Program-made: the position numbers and the translations under genes | The notes under the pieces: generated by a model | What the model saw: only the letters and a program-made list of their open reading frames with translations | Database searches by the model: none | What the model was told of the DNA's origin: nothing | Shown: positions 1-7,032 of the stretch, piece by piece | Layout of the letters: each line of letters begins with the position of its first letter | How positions within the stretch are numbered: position 1 is the first letter of the stretch | Origin: an uncultured bacterium | Lineage (GTDB): Bacteria > Bacteroidota > Bacteroidia > Chitinophagales > Chitinophagaceae | Direction of reading: 5' to 3' | DNA length: 7,048 nucleotides | NCBI GenBank assembly: GCA_903957405.1 | Contig: CAJBPC010000112.1 | Location: 1-7,048 of the forward strand

Positions 1-44
1 ATCGTGAATGCCTTAGTGTTCTTTTGTGACTCGAAATGATCCAT
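1..44 (-). CDS. 5' end of an unidentified gene, cut by the left edge
   Basis: On the minus strand an ATG at 44-42 opens a frame that stays open to the edge and encodes MDHFESQKNTKAFT plus a split codon. An in-frame TAG lies five codons upstream of this ATG, so it is the first possible start in the frame. The gene would be the next one after the radical SAM gene, 82 bp beyond its stop, on the same strand and behind an AT-rich spacer unlike the GC-rich coding DNA around it. A short polar N-terminus with lysines is how many small Bacteroidota membrane-anchored proteins, including TonB-like energy transducers, begin. That is only an impression from 14 residues and no product should be assigned. 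The frame could also be a chance ORF. Confidence 0.45.
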   Translation of the reverse strand, partial: MDHFESQKNTKAFT

Positions 45-126
45 GCTTCTGTAAATCTAGATCGAATGTTGTTATCAATATCATAAAGCGCGTTGCTCCG
101 TTGCATTTTTCGGATCACCGGACGCT
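45..126 (-). promoter_or_regulatory. AT-rich spacer with a possible promoter for the left-edge gene
   Basis: This gap between the radical SAM stop and the next ATG is clearly richer in A and T than the genes beside it. On the minus strand it holds TAGATTTA (59-52), seven of eight positions of the Bacteroidota -7 consensus TAnnTTTG counting the free nn, with a TTG (78-76) 16 bp upstream. The usual spacing is slightly longer. The -7 box ends only 7 bp before the ATG, so the transcript would be nearly leaderless, which weakens the call. No stem followed by a T run was found, so no terminator for the radical SAM gene is claimed. Confidence 0.25.
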
Positions 127-1428
127 TCAGTGCGCAAAATCCTTTTCATACTCCCCTTTGATCCTTTCCATCGGCGGGTTGAAATATCCAAACTTCAGTT
201 TGGGGAATTCAAGCCTGATCTCATCCATCACATTCCTGATGCCGAACGCCTCGCCGGTTTCTGTGAGGCCGATCTTGCCAAGGTACCAGTCGGGATCGAT
301 GTTGAAGTTACGCCATTGGATCATGTTCAGGCCCGTCTCGCGGATGAGTTTTCGAAGGGCCTCATATTCCGCTTCGGTATCGGTCATGCCGGGGAAGGTG
401 AAGTAGTTTATGGAACTCCATCCGCCATATCGGCGGACGACCTTCAGGCTTTCAACGATGTCTTCGAAGGTGTAGTTGTTCGGACGGTAGTAAAGCTCGT
501 AGATGTGCTTCTGCGCCGAGTTCGTACTCACCCGTATCGAATCGAGTCCAGCCTTGCATAAGGCCTCCACCGCGTCGGGTTTCGATCCGTTGGTGTTGAT
601 ATTGATGCTTCCTTTCGGGGTGTGTTTGCGCATCTCCCGGATGGCTGTCGCGATCGTCTCCCACATCAGCAGCGGCTCACCCTCGCAACCCTGACCGAAG
701 CTCACGATCGGGAAGGGCGCCATGTCAAGATGCGGAACGGTGAACTCCACGATCTCCTCCGCCGTCGGCTTGAAGGTTAGCCTGTCTTGTGTCGAGGGGA
801 TCGTTTCTTCCTGCGGCTGGAAGGAGATGCATCCGATGCAGTTCGCATTGCAGGCAGGGGAGGAGGGGACTGGACATTCCCATCTTCCCATGAAGAAATT
901 CCGGGCAGCCGGGCATTGATAGGTGAGGCAGCAATTCTCCGCCAGATGCTTCACCAACCGGTTCTGCGGGTATGCGTGAAGGATATGCTCCAATCCTGAT
1001 GCGATCTTTTCCTCATCGAAGCCGGAGGCTTCCTGCCGGATGTCGTTTTCGATGCGGGTGGCCGTGACATGGAAGTTTTCGTTCAGCAATCCTGCGGCCG
1101 TATAGCAGAAGAGCGGGAGTGTGGGGGCATCAGCCTCACATTCGTAGGCGGCCAGATAAAGTCCCGTGTGTGCAGGCGGGATGAAGGCCGCGACCGCCCA
1201 ACCCTTTTCGCAAAGCCGCATCTCTCCCGATGCCACGTCGACGCCAATGCCGCGCCTTCCGGGCAGCTCGTACATGCAGCCGCCCTCCGGCAGGGGGATC
1301 CATTCCTCATCCGGCACCGGGCCGGCATCCCAGCCACTTCGGCCGATGGCATAAAGCGTGTCATCTTCAAAGATGTTTCCATTGCCATCGGAATAGAGCA
1401 GATACGGGGTCGTTTGCTTTTTTGCCAT
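127..1428 (-). CDS. Uncharacterised radical SAM protein (433 aa)
   Basis: This is a probable cytoplasmic iron-sulfur enzyme of the radical SAM superfamily, whose members cleave S-adenosylmethionine to start radical chemistry; the substrate is unknown. The CNANCIGC motif (C193, C197, C200) is the canonical CxxxCxxC that binds the 4Fe-4S cluster. SFGQGCEGEP (residues 243-252) fits the SAM-binding GGEP-type strand, and the NINTNGS and SIRVSTNS segments (about 276-304) look like later barrel strands. The first 165 residues form a separate domain without a recognised motif. Just before the core lie C166, C167, C172 and C185, which together with C248 could bind a second metal cluster. The protein has 13 cysteines. 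There is no signal peptide or membrane segment. ATG 1428 is chosen because the following sequence looks like a real N-terminus. The gene lies 82 bp after the peptidase gene. The fold is secure and the function is not. Confidence 0.9.
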   Translation of the reverse strand: MAKKQTTPYLLYSDGNGNIFEDDTLYAIGRSGWDAGPVPDEEWIPLPEGGCMYELPGRRGIGVDVASGEMRLCEKGWAVAAFIPPAHTGLYLAAYECEADAPTLPLFCYTAAGLLNENFHVTATRIENDIRQEASGFDEEKIASGLEHILHAYPQNRLVKHLAENCCLTYQCPAARNFFMGRWECPVPSSPACNANCIGCISFQPQEETIPSTQDRLTFKPTAEEIVEFTVPHLDMAPFPIVSFGQGCEGEPLLMWETIATAIREMRKHTPKGSININTNGSKPDAVEALCKAGLDSIRVSTNSAQKHIYELYYRPNNYTFEDIVESLKVVRRYGGWSSINYFTFPGMTDTEAEYEALRKLIRETGLNMIQWRNFNIDPDWYLGKIGLTETGEAFGIRNVMDEIRLEFPKLKFGYFNPPMERIKGEYEKDFAH

Positions 1429-1487
1429 GTGCGAAATTACGATCGGATTCTCATGCGAGGCATTGTCTTGTGCTGACTTCCGCTAAC

Positions 1488-1502
1488 GGATCTTGCCGAT
1501 CC
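1488..1502. other. Short inverted repeat in the peptidase-radical SAM gap
   Basis: GGATC and GATCC flank a 5-base loop eight bases after the peptidase stop codon. The stem is only five base pairs (six if one base bulges) and no T run follows on the minus strand, so it does not meet the pattern of an intrinsic terminator. It could weakly pause transcription, or it could be chance. No convincing promoter was seen in the 82-bp gap, which leaves the radical SAM gene possibly dependent on read-through from the peptidase gene. Confidence 0.2.
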
Positions 1503-1510
1503 CGGAAAAG

Positions 1511-4075
1511 TCATCGTCCTTCGATGATGCCACCGAAGAACACCGCATTCATCAACAGCCTGTTGGTGCCGAACCAGAAAGCCCTGAAGTTGGGGTTCTC
1601 CGTCATCGATATGATCCGTCCCCGGCCAAGTGCATCCACGTTCACAGAGGCCGCACCCGGTGCCACTTTTTTGAAACGGCTGTGCAGATAGCCGCTCTGC
1701 AGCGGCTTCTCCGTGAGGCTCACCGGCGTGTTGTACGGGGATCGGTTCTTCTCCATGAAAAGATTATTGCTCTTGAAGACGCTGATATTCGGTTGTGCGT
1801 ACCCGTAAGCAAGCGGGTGCGTGAGTTCCATACTCGCTTCGAAGATGCTTCCGGGCATGTCGACGGCACGGCGGTCTTCGGAGCGCGTCTCGTAGGGTTT
1901 GATTCGGGTGCTGTCTTCGCGGTAGCCGTCCTTTCTGAAAGCCACTTTTGTGAATCCGCCGGAAGCAAGGTATTGCACGGCTTCTTCCGTGGCGACAAGG
2001 GTGCCGCCCTGGCTCACCCATGTACGGAGTTTCTCCTGGCCGTCTTTTGAGAGGGTGGCATAACTGCCGCTCGGCATGATGACGACGGTGTATCTCGAGG
2101 GGTCCATGCGGTTGAATTGTTCCACTTCCACAATGCTTGCCGGTATGCCGTACCGCTGGTCGAAAAGATGCCAGATCTCACCGACGTCCGTGGCCGTGGT
2201 GCCGGGGCCGGAGAAGACCATCACGGAGGGCTTCCGAACGGTCTGGAAACTCCCGCTGCCGAGGTCTATGCCGCCCGTGGAGAGTCCGCTCTGCAATGCA
2301 TGGACCCTCGCCGATGTTCCTTCCACGGCGGCAAGGATGCTGGCATGCATTTCCTCAGGGGTCCTGCCTTGGTTATGAACGGGTATCAGCACATCACCGT
2401 ATCCGAAACGCTCTTTCTTCCCCGCTGTACCCTGCACGCGTACCGGGCCTTCGAAGGTTCTTGTCGCCACCTTGGTGAGCAATCCCTTTGACTGAAGCCT
2501 GTGCAGTACCAGCGGTGCGTAGTAGTCGCTCCAATCCAACACATATGCATACTCGCTTTTTTCGGGGCGGTTCGCGGCTGTCATCACGCCTGTAACTTTT
2601 TCGCCCACGGAAGTACTGCTCCATGCGCCGAGTGTGGCATATGGAATGCCCATGGCGAGCGGTATTGTCCATGATGATATGTCGTAGAAAAGGCTGTCCT
2701 CGAACGCGGTGTTTTTTTCGAAGATCGTTTTGATGAGTTTCGACTGGGTCTGTGTTGCGGGAACGACCCATGCACTGCCGCCCTTGAAGGTCATGCCGCC
2801 CGCCATGATGTCAGACCTCACAGGGAAGATCTCTATCTGATGGCGGAGCAGCATCTCCGTGAGGAAATTGTTCTTGGCAAGATCTTCGCTGTCGCCGTAC
2901 ACATATGCTTTGACGGGCGATTCGGCGGACTCTTTCTTTGCATTCAGGTAGAAGTCACGTTGGTAGTCTAGCAGCTTTTTCCGCATTTGCCTGCCCGCCT
3001 CTAGCGTCGACAGCATGGTGGTGAACTGGTTGCGGATGGTGAAGGGGAAAGTGAGCAATCCGTTGCTGCTCTCCTGTGCGTGTCCGCGCGAGCTGGCCTG
3101 CTCGAAGAGTATGCCGATGCTGCCGTTGATGTCTGGATAAGTGGATCCCTTGCCGTAGTAGAAATCATCGTATCCCTCCTTGGTGAAATACAGCGATCCG
3201 ATCTTGTCAAGATATCGGGCGTGATAGGTCGCGATCTCCGCCGTCAGTTCCTGGTTTCGTTTGGGCGTGTTGCTGTTGACGCGTGCCGGCACTCCGGGCT
3301 GGAAGAAGAAGGTGGCATTCGTCCCCATCTCGTGGTGGTCGGTGAGGATGTTCGGCTTCCAGTCATGGAAAACCTTGAGGCGGTTGCGGCTCTCATTGTG
3401 TTGTGCCGGCAACCAGTCGCGATTCAGGTCGAACCAATAATGATTGAACCTCCCACCGGGCCATGCCTCATTGAATTCACGGGCATTGGGGTCGCTCACG
3501 GGTGTAAGGCTCTTGTGGCTGTTCACCCAGGTGGAGAACCGCTGCATGCCGTCGGGGTTGAACGAGGGGTCGAGCAGGACGATGGTGTGCGCCAGAAGCT
3601 CATCGATCTCCTTGCCCTGTGCCGCTGCCAGGTGGTAGGCCGCCAGCATGGCCGCATTCGCGCCACTGGCTTCGTTGCCATGGATGCTCGAGCCGATCCA
3701 TATCACCACGGGCATCTCTGCTGTCTGCTGCGTGGCGGACACTGCAGGGTCGCTCAGGTTGAGGTGCGCTTTTCTGATGGATTCGATCCTGCCCTGATTG
3801 GCGGGTGACGTGATCGTCAAAACGACCTGCGGACGGCCCTCATATGTCATGCCGATATCCATGAGCGTCACCCGGTCGGATGCCTGGTCGACCGCACGCA
3901 TGTATTGCACGAGCCTGTCGTGCGTCACATGCCACTCGCCGACTTTGTGGCCGATGATTTTTTCTGGTGTTGGGACGGATAGGTCGTATGCAACGGTTCC
4001 GGGCAGATAATAAGAGAGGTCCTGCGCCTGGAGTGTGGAAATGCTCAGGAACAGAACGGTCAGAATCCTCTTCAT
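1511..4075 (-). CDS. Exported M14-family zinc carboxypeptidase with amidotransferase-like C-terminal domain
   Basis: A predicted zinc metallopeptidase of the carboxypeptidase A (M14) superfamily, exported to the periplasm or beyond; 854 residues from the chosen start. MKRILTVLFLSISTLQAQ is a typical signal peptide, probably cut after A17. The catalytic domain spans about residues 45-375: HGNE supplies zinc ligands H132 and E135, DHHEMG the third ligand (probably H247), FDLNRDW carries the N218-R219 pair that binds the substrate carboxylate, and GILFEQAS carries the likely general base E325. Residues about 385-610 are unassigned. Residues about 615-705 resemble a class I glutamine-amidotransferase-like fold, but the protein has no cysteine at all, so that domain cannot be a classic amidotransferase and is probably structural or binding. 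ATG 4075 is preferred over an in-frame ATG at 4153 because only the shorter form starts with the signal peptide. No C-terminal sorting domain is visible. The exact substrate is unknown. Confidence 0.9.
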   Translation of the reverse strand: MKRILTVLFLSISTLQAQDLSYYLPGTVAYDLSVPTPEKIIGHKVGEWHVTHDRLVQYMRAVDQASDRVTLMDIGMTYEGRPQVVLTITSPANQGRIESIRKAHLNLSDPAVSATQQTAEMPVVIWIGSSIHGNEASGANAAMLAAYHLAAAQGKEIDELLAHTIVLLDPSFNPDGMQRFSTWVNSHKSLTPVSDPNAREFNEAWPGGRFNHYWFDLNRDWLPAQHNESRNRLKVFHDWKPNILTDHHEMGTNATFFFQPGVPARVNSNTPKRNQELTAEIATYHARYLDKIGSLYFTKEGYDDFYYGKGSTYPDINGSIGILFEQASSRGHAQESSNGLLTFPFTIRNQFTTMLSTLEAGRQMRKKLLDYQRDFYLNAKKESAESPVKAYVYGDSEDLAKNNFLTEMLLRHQIEIFPVRSDIMAGGMTFKGGSAWVVPATQTQSKLIKTIFEKNTAFEDSLFYDISSWTIPLAMGIPYATLGAWSSTSVGEKVTGVMTAANRPEKSEYAYVLDWSDYYAPLVLHRLQSKGLLTKVATRTFEGPVRVQGTAGKKERFGYGDVLIPVHNQGRTPEEMHASILAAVEGTSARVHALQSGLSTGGIDLGSGSFQTVRKPSVMVFSGPGTTATDVGEIWHLFDQRYGIPASIVEVEQFNRMDPSRYTVVIMPSGSYATLSKDGQEKLRTWVSQGGTLVATEEAVQYLASGGFTKVAFRKDGYREDSTRIKPYETRSEDRRAVDMPGSIFEASMELTHPLAYGYAQPNISVFKSNNLFMEKNRSPYNTPVSLTEKPLQSGYLHSRFKKVAPGAASVNVDALGRGRIISMTENPNFRAFWFGTNRLLMNAVFFGGIIEGR

Positions 4076-4180
4076 AGTTGTTTTTTGCAGGGTGAAGGGT
4101 AGGGATGTACCGGGTCTGTTTTCGCTATTCACCCGGGCTGATTCATGATGCATCCTAATGCGCTGATAATGGAATGGAAA
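4076..4180 (-). other. E2-peptidase intergenic gap
   Basis: These 105 bp separate the E2 stop from the peptidase start. Just before the peptidase ATG the minus strand reads GCAAAAAACAACT, an A-rich leader without a Shine-Dalgarno motif, as is common in Bacteroidota. No TAnnTTTG box and no hairpin with a T run were found. An 8-bp palindrome, GATGCATC, is present near 4148-4155 but is too short to interpret. Confidence 0.4.
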
Positions 4181-5554
4181 TCAGATATTTCTGTTGACGT
4201 CAAATGCCTCCAGTTCTTTCACGACGGCCGTCACGAAGGTCGCCCCAAGCGAACCGTCGATGATCCGATGGTCGTAGCTCATCGAAATGAACATCATATG
4301 CCGTATGGCGATGCTGTCGCCTTCGGGCGTCTCCAGCACCACGGGTTTTTTCTTGATCGCGCCGGTTGCGAGGATGGCCACCTGCGGCTGGCTGATGATC
4401 GGTGTGCCCATGAGGCTGCCAAAAGTGCCGACATTCGTGAAGGTAAAAGTGCCTCCCTGCGTATCGTCTGGTTTGAGACGGTTGTTTCGGGCATTGTTCG
4501 CCATGAGGTTCACCTGCCGGGTCAGTCCGACCAGATTGAGCTGGTCCGCTCCCTTTATCACTGGCACGATCAGGTTGCCGTTGGTCAGCGCCGTGGCCAT
4601 GCCGATGTTTATGTCTTTCTTGATGAGGATCCTGTCACCATCGACGCTGGAGTTGAGGAGGGGGAATTTCTTCAGTGTTCTTACGATCGCTTCAATGAAC
4701 AGCGGGGTGAACGTGATCTTCTCGCCCTCTCGTTTCTCGAAGTCTTTTTTGATCCGCTCGCGCCACTGCACGATATGCGTCACGTCTGCCTCTGCAAAGC
4801 TCGTGACGTGTGCGCTGGTGGCTTTACTCTTCACCATGTGATCGGCGATGAGTTTCCGCATGCGGTCCATCTCTATCACTTCCACATTCCCTGCGTAGGA
4901 AGTGACGGGGGTGGTGGCACGCTCCGTGACCGTCGGCTCAGGTCTTGTGACAGGTAGGGGCGGCGGCTCTGCACGCACGGGTTCCGGGTTCAGAGCAGGC
5001 CGCGACGGCGTTGCCCTTCGCCCGTTGGCAAGATGCTCCAGGATATCCTTCTTCGTGACCCTGCCTTCAGCTCCCGTTCCGGGGATGCTCTCCAGCTCAC
5101 TCATGGGGATGCCTTCGCTTGCCGCGATATTCAGTACGAGGGGAGAGTAAAAGCGGATGCCAACCGGAAGTGCCTGATGCGCTATGGATGGCTGGTAAGG
5201 GATCTCTTCGGGAACGACTGCCGATGTTTGAACGGATGCTTCCTGCACGGGTGCCGCCGTCGGTACCCTGTATTCCGTAACCGCAGGAGCAGGAGCCTGC
5301 AACGGCACCTCCGCAGCGGTCCTGATGCGGGCGATGACCGTCCCGATGGCGACCACCTCGTCTTCTTTGTACAAGGTTTCTTCCAGCACGCCCTCTGCCG
5401 TGGAAGGTACTTCGCTGTCGACCTTGTCGGTCGCGATGTCCATCAGCGTCTCATCCTGCTTGACATAGTCACCGGGTTTCTTGTGCCATCGCAGGATCGT
5501 TGCCTCCATGATGCTCTCGCCAAGCTTGGGCATCACCACGTCAATAAGGGCCAT
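4181..5554 (-). CDS. Dihydrolipoamide acyltransferase, E2 subunit of a 2-oxo acid dehydrogenase complex
   Basis: This is the core subunit that moves the acyl group from its lipoyl arm to coenzyme A in a cytoplasmic E1-E2-E3 complex. The 457 residues hold the full domain order. A single lipoyl domain occupies about 1-80, with K44 in TDKVD as the lipoylated lysine. A Pro/Ala-rich linker follows, then the peripheral subunit-binding domain (about 136-176, ending GRVTKKDILEHL). A second Pro-rich linker runs about 180-220, followed by the acyltransferase domain (about 225-452). Its HRIIDG motif gives H429 and D433, the catalytic pair. No E1 or E3 gene is in the window, so the substrate (pyruvate, 2-oxoglutarate or branched-chain 2-oxo acids) cannot be settled; the single lipoyl domain fits the branched-chain type but is not decisive. 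The start is followed directly by the lipoyl domain, so it is secure. The gene sits 181 bp after cinA. Confidence 0.95.
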   Translation of the reverse strand: MALIDVVMPKLGESIMEATILRWHKKPGDYVKQDETLMDIATDKVDSEVPSTAEGVLEETLYKEDEVVAIGTVIARIRTAAEVPLQAPAPAVTEYRVPTAAPVQEASVQTSAVVPEEIPYQPSIAHQALPVGIRFYSPLVLNIAASEGIPMSELESIPGTGAEGRVTKKDILEHLANGRRATPSRPALNPEPVRAEPPPLPVTRPEPTVTERATTPVTSYAGNVEVIEMDRMRKLIADHMVKSKATSAHVTSFAEADVTHIVQWRERIKKDFEKREGEKITFTPLFIEAIVRTLKKFPLLNSSVDGDRILIKKDINIGMATALTNGNLIVPVIKGADQLNLVGLTRQVNLMANNARNNRLKPDDTQGGTFTFTNVGTFGSLMGTPIISQPQVAILATGAIKKKPVVLETPEGDSIAIRHMMFISMSYDHRIIDGSLGATFVTAVVKELEAFDVNRNI

Positions 5555-5618
5555 AATGCAGTTTTTGAGTTAAGCTGTGATATGTTGAAAGGGGGACGGT
5601 TACGATATCCTGACGGGA

Positions 5619-5626
5619 TAAAGGTA
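5619..5626 (-). promoter_or_regulatory. Weak candidate -7 box upstream of the E2 gene
   Basis: On the minus strand TACCTTTA matches TAnnTTTG except in the last base. It would give an untranslated leader of roughly 55-60 nt before the E2 ATG at 5554. No TTG lies at the expected upstream distance, so this is a low-confidence call. The A-rich stretch CTCAAAAACTGC just before the ATG is typical of Bacteroidota leaders. Confidence 0.2.
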
Positions 5627-5683
5627 AAAGAATTCCCCGAATGGCTGTGCTTGACGGGAGGTTAGTTATGCACCGGGCTTGAT

Positions 5684-5697
5684 GCATTGCGCAATGC
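5684..5697. repeat. Perfect 14-bp palindrome in the cinA-E2 gap
   Basis: GCATTGCGCAATGC is its own reverse complement over all 14 bases. It lies in the 181-bp gap after the cinA stop and upstream of the weak E2 promoter candidate. Having no loop and no T run on the minus strand, it does not look like an intrinsic terminator. Its form suits a site for a dimeric DNA-binding protein, or it may be chance. A looser ATGCA/TGCAT pair (5668-5672 and 5683-5687) overlaps its left edge. Confidence 0.4.
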
Positions 5698-5735
5698 CTT
5701 TTGCCACCCGAGGCGTACAATCCCCCCGGCATGGC

Positions 5736-6986
5736 TTATTGCAGGATGAATTTTCTCAGGGCGTTGAGGCCGTGGTTGGCTGTGAGCTCAATGTTCCGCT
5801 GCCGGTCGAAACGAAACTGGAAATGACTCGACGCCTCTCTGTCCCTTGTCGCAAGCCCGACCCAGACGGTACCGACAGGCTTTTCCGCGCTGCCGCCATC
5901 GGGTCCCATGATGCCGGATGTGGCGATGGCGAAGTCGCTTCCGGTTTCTGCCAATATGCCCCGGGCCATCTCCAGGACGGTCTCGCGGCTCACGGCGCCA
6001 TGGCTTGAAAGCGTCTCCGGCTGCACGCCGAGCATCCGTTCCTTGACTTCGTTGGCATAGCTCACCACGCCTCCGAGATAATATCGACTGCTGCCGGGTA
6101 TCGAGGTGAGGAGGTGTGCGATGTAACCCCCGCTGCAGCTTTCTGCGGTCGATAGGGTAAGACCTTTTTCCATCATGATGTCGGCGATGACCTCAGGCAT
6201 GGTCTTGTCCTCATCCACGACCATCACATCGGTCAACAGTTGTTTCAGCATGTCGAATTCCGCTTCCAGCTCTGCTGCCATCCGGGGATCATCCCCACGG
6301 GTCGTGAGCCGGAGTTTCACCATCCCGTAGTTTGGCAGGTACGCCAGGCTGATGTTAGCGGGTAGCGTGGCCTCGAATTCCAATATGCGCTCGGCAAGGA
6401 AGGATTCTCCGATCCCTGCTGTAACCAGCGTGCGGTGCACGATCGGAGGAAGCTGGAACTGTTTCTGCAACTCCGGGAGCACCCGGTGGATCATCATGCC
6501 TTTCATCTCATGTGGAACACCCGGCATGCTCACGAATATCTTGCCGCCCTTCTCGAACCACATGCCCGGAGCCGTGCCGCGTTTGTTCTGGATGACCTTG
6601 CACACGTCCGGCACTTCGGCCTGCTTCAGGTTCCGCTGGATGAGCGGACGGTTCATCGTCTCGAAGATGTGCTTCACATTCGCCAATGCCTGCGGATCCA
6701 CCACGAGGGTTCCGCCGAAATACTGACAGAGCAGCGGTTTTGTGATGTCGTCGGCCGTGGGGCCAAGCCCGCCGGTGATCAGGATGATGTCTGATGTCAG
6801 CTGCTCCTGGTCGAGTGCATTCCAAATATCCTCCCAAGTGTCGCCGATGGCCAGCCTTCGGTGCACCCATATGCCGATCTTATTGAGCTCCTGAGCCATC
6901 CAGGCACTGTTGGTGTCGATGGTCTGGCCGATCAGCAATTCATTGCCGATGGTGATGATGGTGGCATCTGCCTTCCTCTTTGTCAT
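5736..6986 (-). CDS. cinA: CinA family protein with nicotinamide-nucleotide amidase domain
   Basis: A two-domain cytoplasmic enzyme of 416 residues, the usual full length. The N-terminal part (about 7-175) is a molybdopterin-binding-like (COG1058) domain, seen in GGLGPTADD (72-80) and MPGVPHEMKGM (154-164). In characterised CinA proteins this part has ADP-ribose pyrophosphatase activity. A middle linker domain (about 180-255) follows. The C-terminal part (about 262-416) is a PncC-type domain that deamidates nicotinamide mononucleotide for NAD salvage: AESCSGG holds the likely nucleophile S283, NEVK the likely catalytic K315, and SGIMGPDGGS (357-366) plus KPVGTVWVGLA (369-379) are family signatures. 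The link to DNA uptake implied by the name is known only from some Gram-positive bacteria. It is the first gene in the leftward series, 38 bp from a good promoter box. No key residue is missing. The start is the first ATG, directly before the domain. Confidence 0.97.
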   Translation of the reverse strand: MTKRKADATIITIGNELLIGQTIDTNSAWMAQELNKIGIWVHRRLAIGDTWEDIWNALDQEQLTSDIILITGGLGPTADDITKPLLCQYFGGTLVVDPQALANVKHIFETMNRPLIQRNLKQAEVPDVCKVIQNKRGTAPGMWFEKGGKIFVSMPGVPHEMKGMMIHRVLPELQKQFQLPPIVHRTLVTAGIGESFLAERILEFEATLPANISLAYLPNYGMVKLRLTTRGDDPRMAAELEAEFDMLKQLLTDVMVVDEDKTMPEVIADIMMEKGLTLSTAESCSGGYIAHLLTSIPGSSRYYLGGVVSYANEVKERMLGVQPETLSSHGAVSRETVLEMARGILAETGSDFAIATSGIMGPDGGSAEKPVGTVWVGLATRDREASSHFQFRFDRQRNIELTANHGLNALRKFILQ

Positions 6987-7024
6987 GCCCGGGATATTTG
7001 ATTGGAGGTATGTGATCCTGACTT

Positions 7025-7032
7025 CAAAGTTA
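7025..7032 (-). promoter_or_regulatory. -7 promoter box for cinA (Bacteroidota TAnnTTTG type)
   Basis: The minus strand reads TAACTTTG, a full match to the Bacteroidota -7 consensus TAnnTTTG. It would place the transcript start near 7018 and give a leader of about 30 nt before the cinA ATG at 6986. The matching upstream TTG element would fall beyond the right edge of the window, so it cannot be checked. The leader has no Shine-Dalgarno motif. Confidence 0.5.

Noticed and set aside
80..106. Direct repeat CGTTGC-TCC-GTTGC after the radical SAM gene
   Set aside because: Only 5-6 bases repeated once; too short to mean anything.
3080..3808. A 242-codon open frame on the plus strand
   Set aside because: It lies wholly antisense to the peptidase catalytic domain, whose zinc motifs prove the minus strand is coding. 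Its translation shows no family motif; long antisense frames are common in GC-rich genes.
4076..4153. A 26-residue N-terminal extension of the peptidase from the ATG at 4153
   Set aside because: It would bury the clear signal peptide behind a polar, non-conserved-looking stretch; the ATG at 4075 gives a normal exported protein.
4145..4957. A 270-codon open frame on the plus strand
   Set aside because: Antisense to the E2 acyltransferase domain, with a low-complexity, His/Arg/Asp-rich translation typical of a shadow frame.
5033..5665. A 210-codon open frame on the plus strand
   Set aside because: Antisense to the E2 lipoyl and subunit-binding domains; no recognisable domain or upstream signal.
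5541..5732. A 63-codon minus-strand frame starting 3 bp after the cinA stop and overlapping the E2 start
   Set aside because: Overlaps the well-supported E2 start in another frame, has no motif, hydrophobic segment or ribosome-binding signal, and contains the palindrome and promoter candidate.
5698..5735. Possible long hairpin just after the cinA stop (GCCA ... TGGC with inner CCG/CGG)
   Set aside because: The stem is broken, the loop is large and no T run follows, so it is not supported as a terminator.
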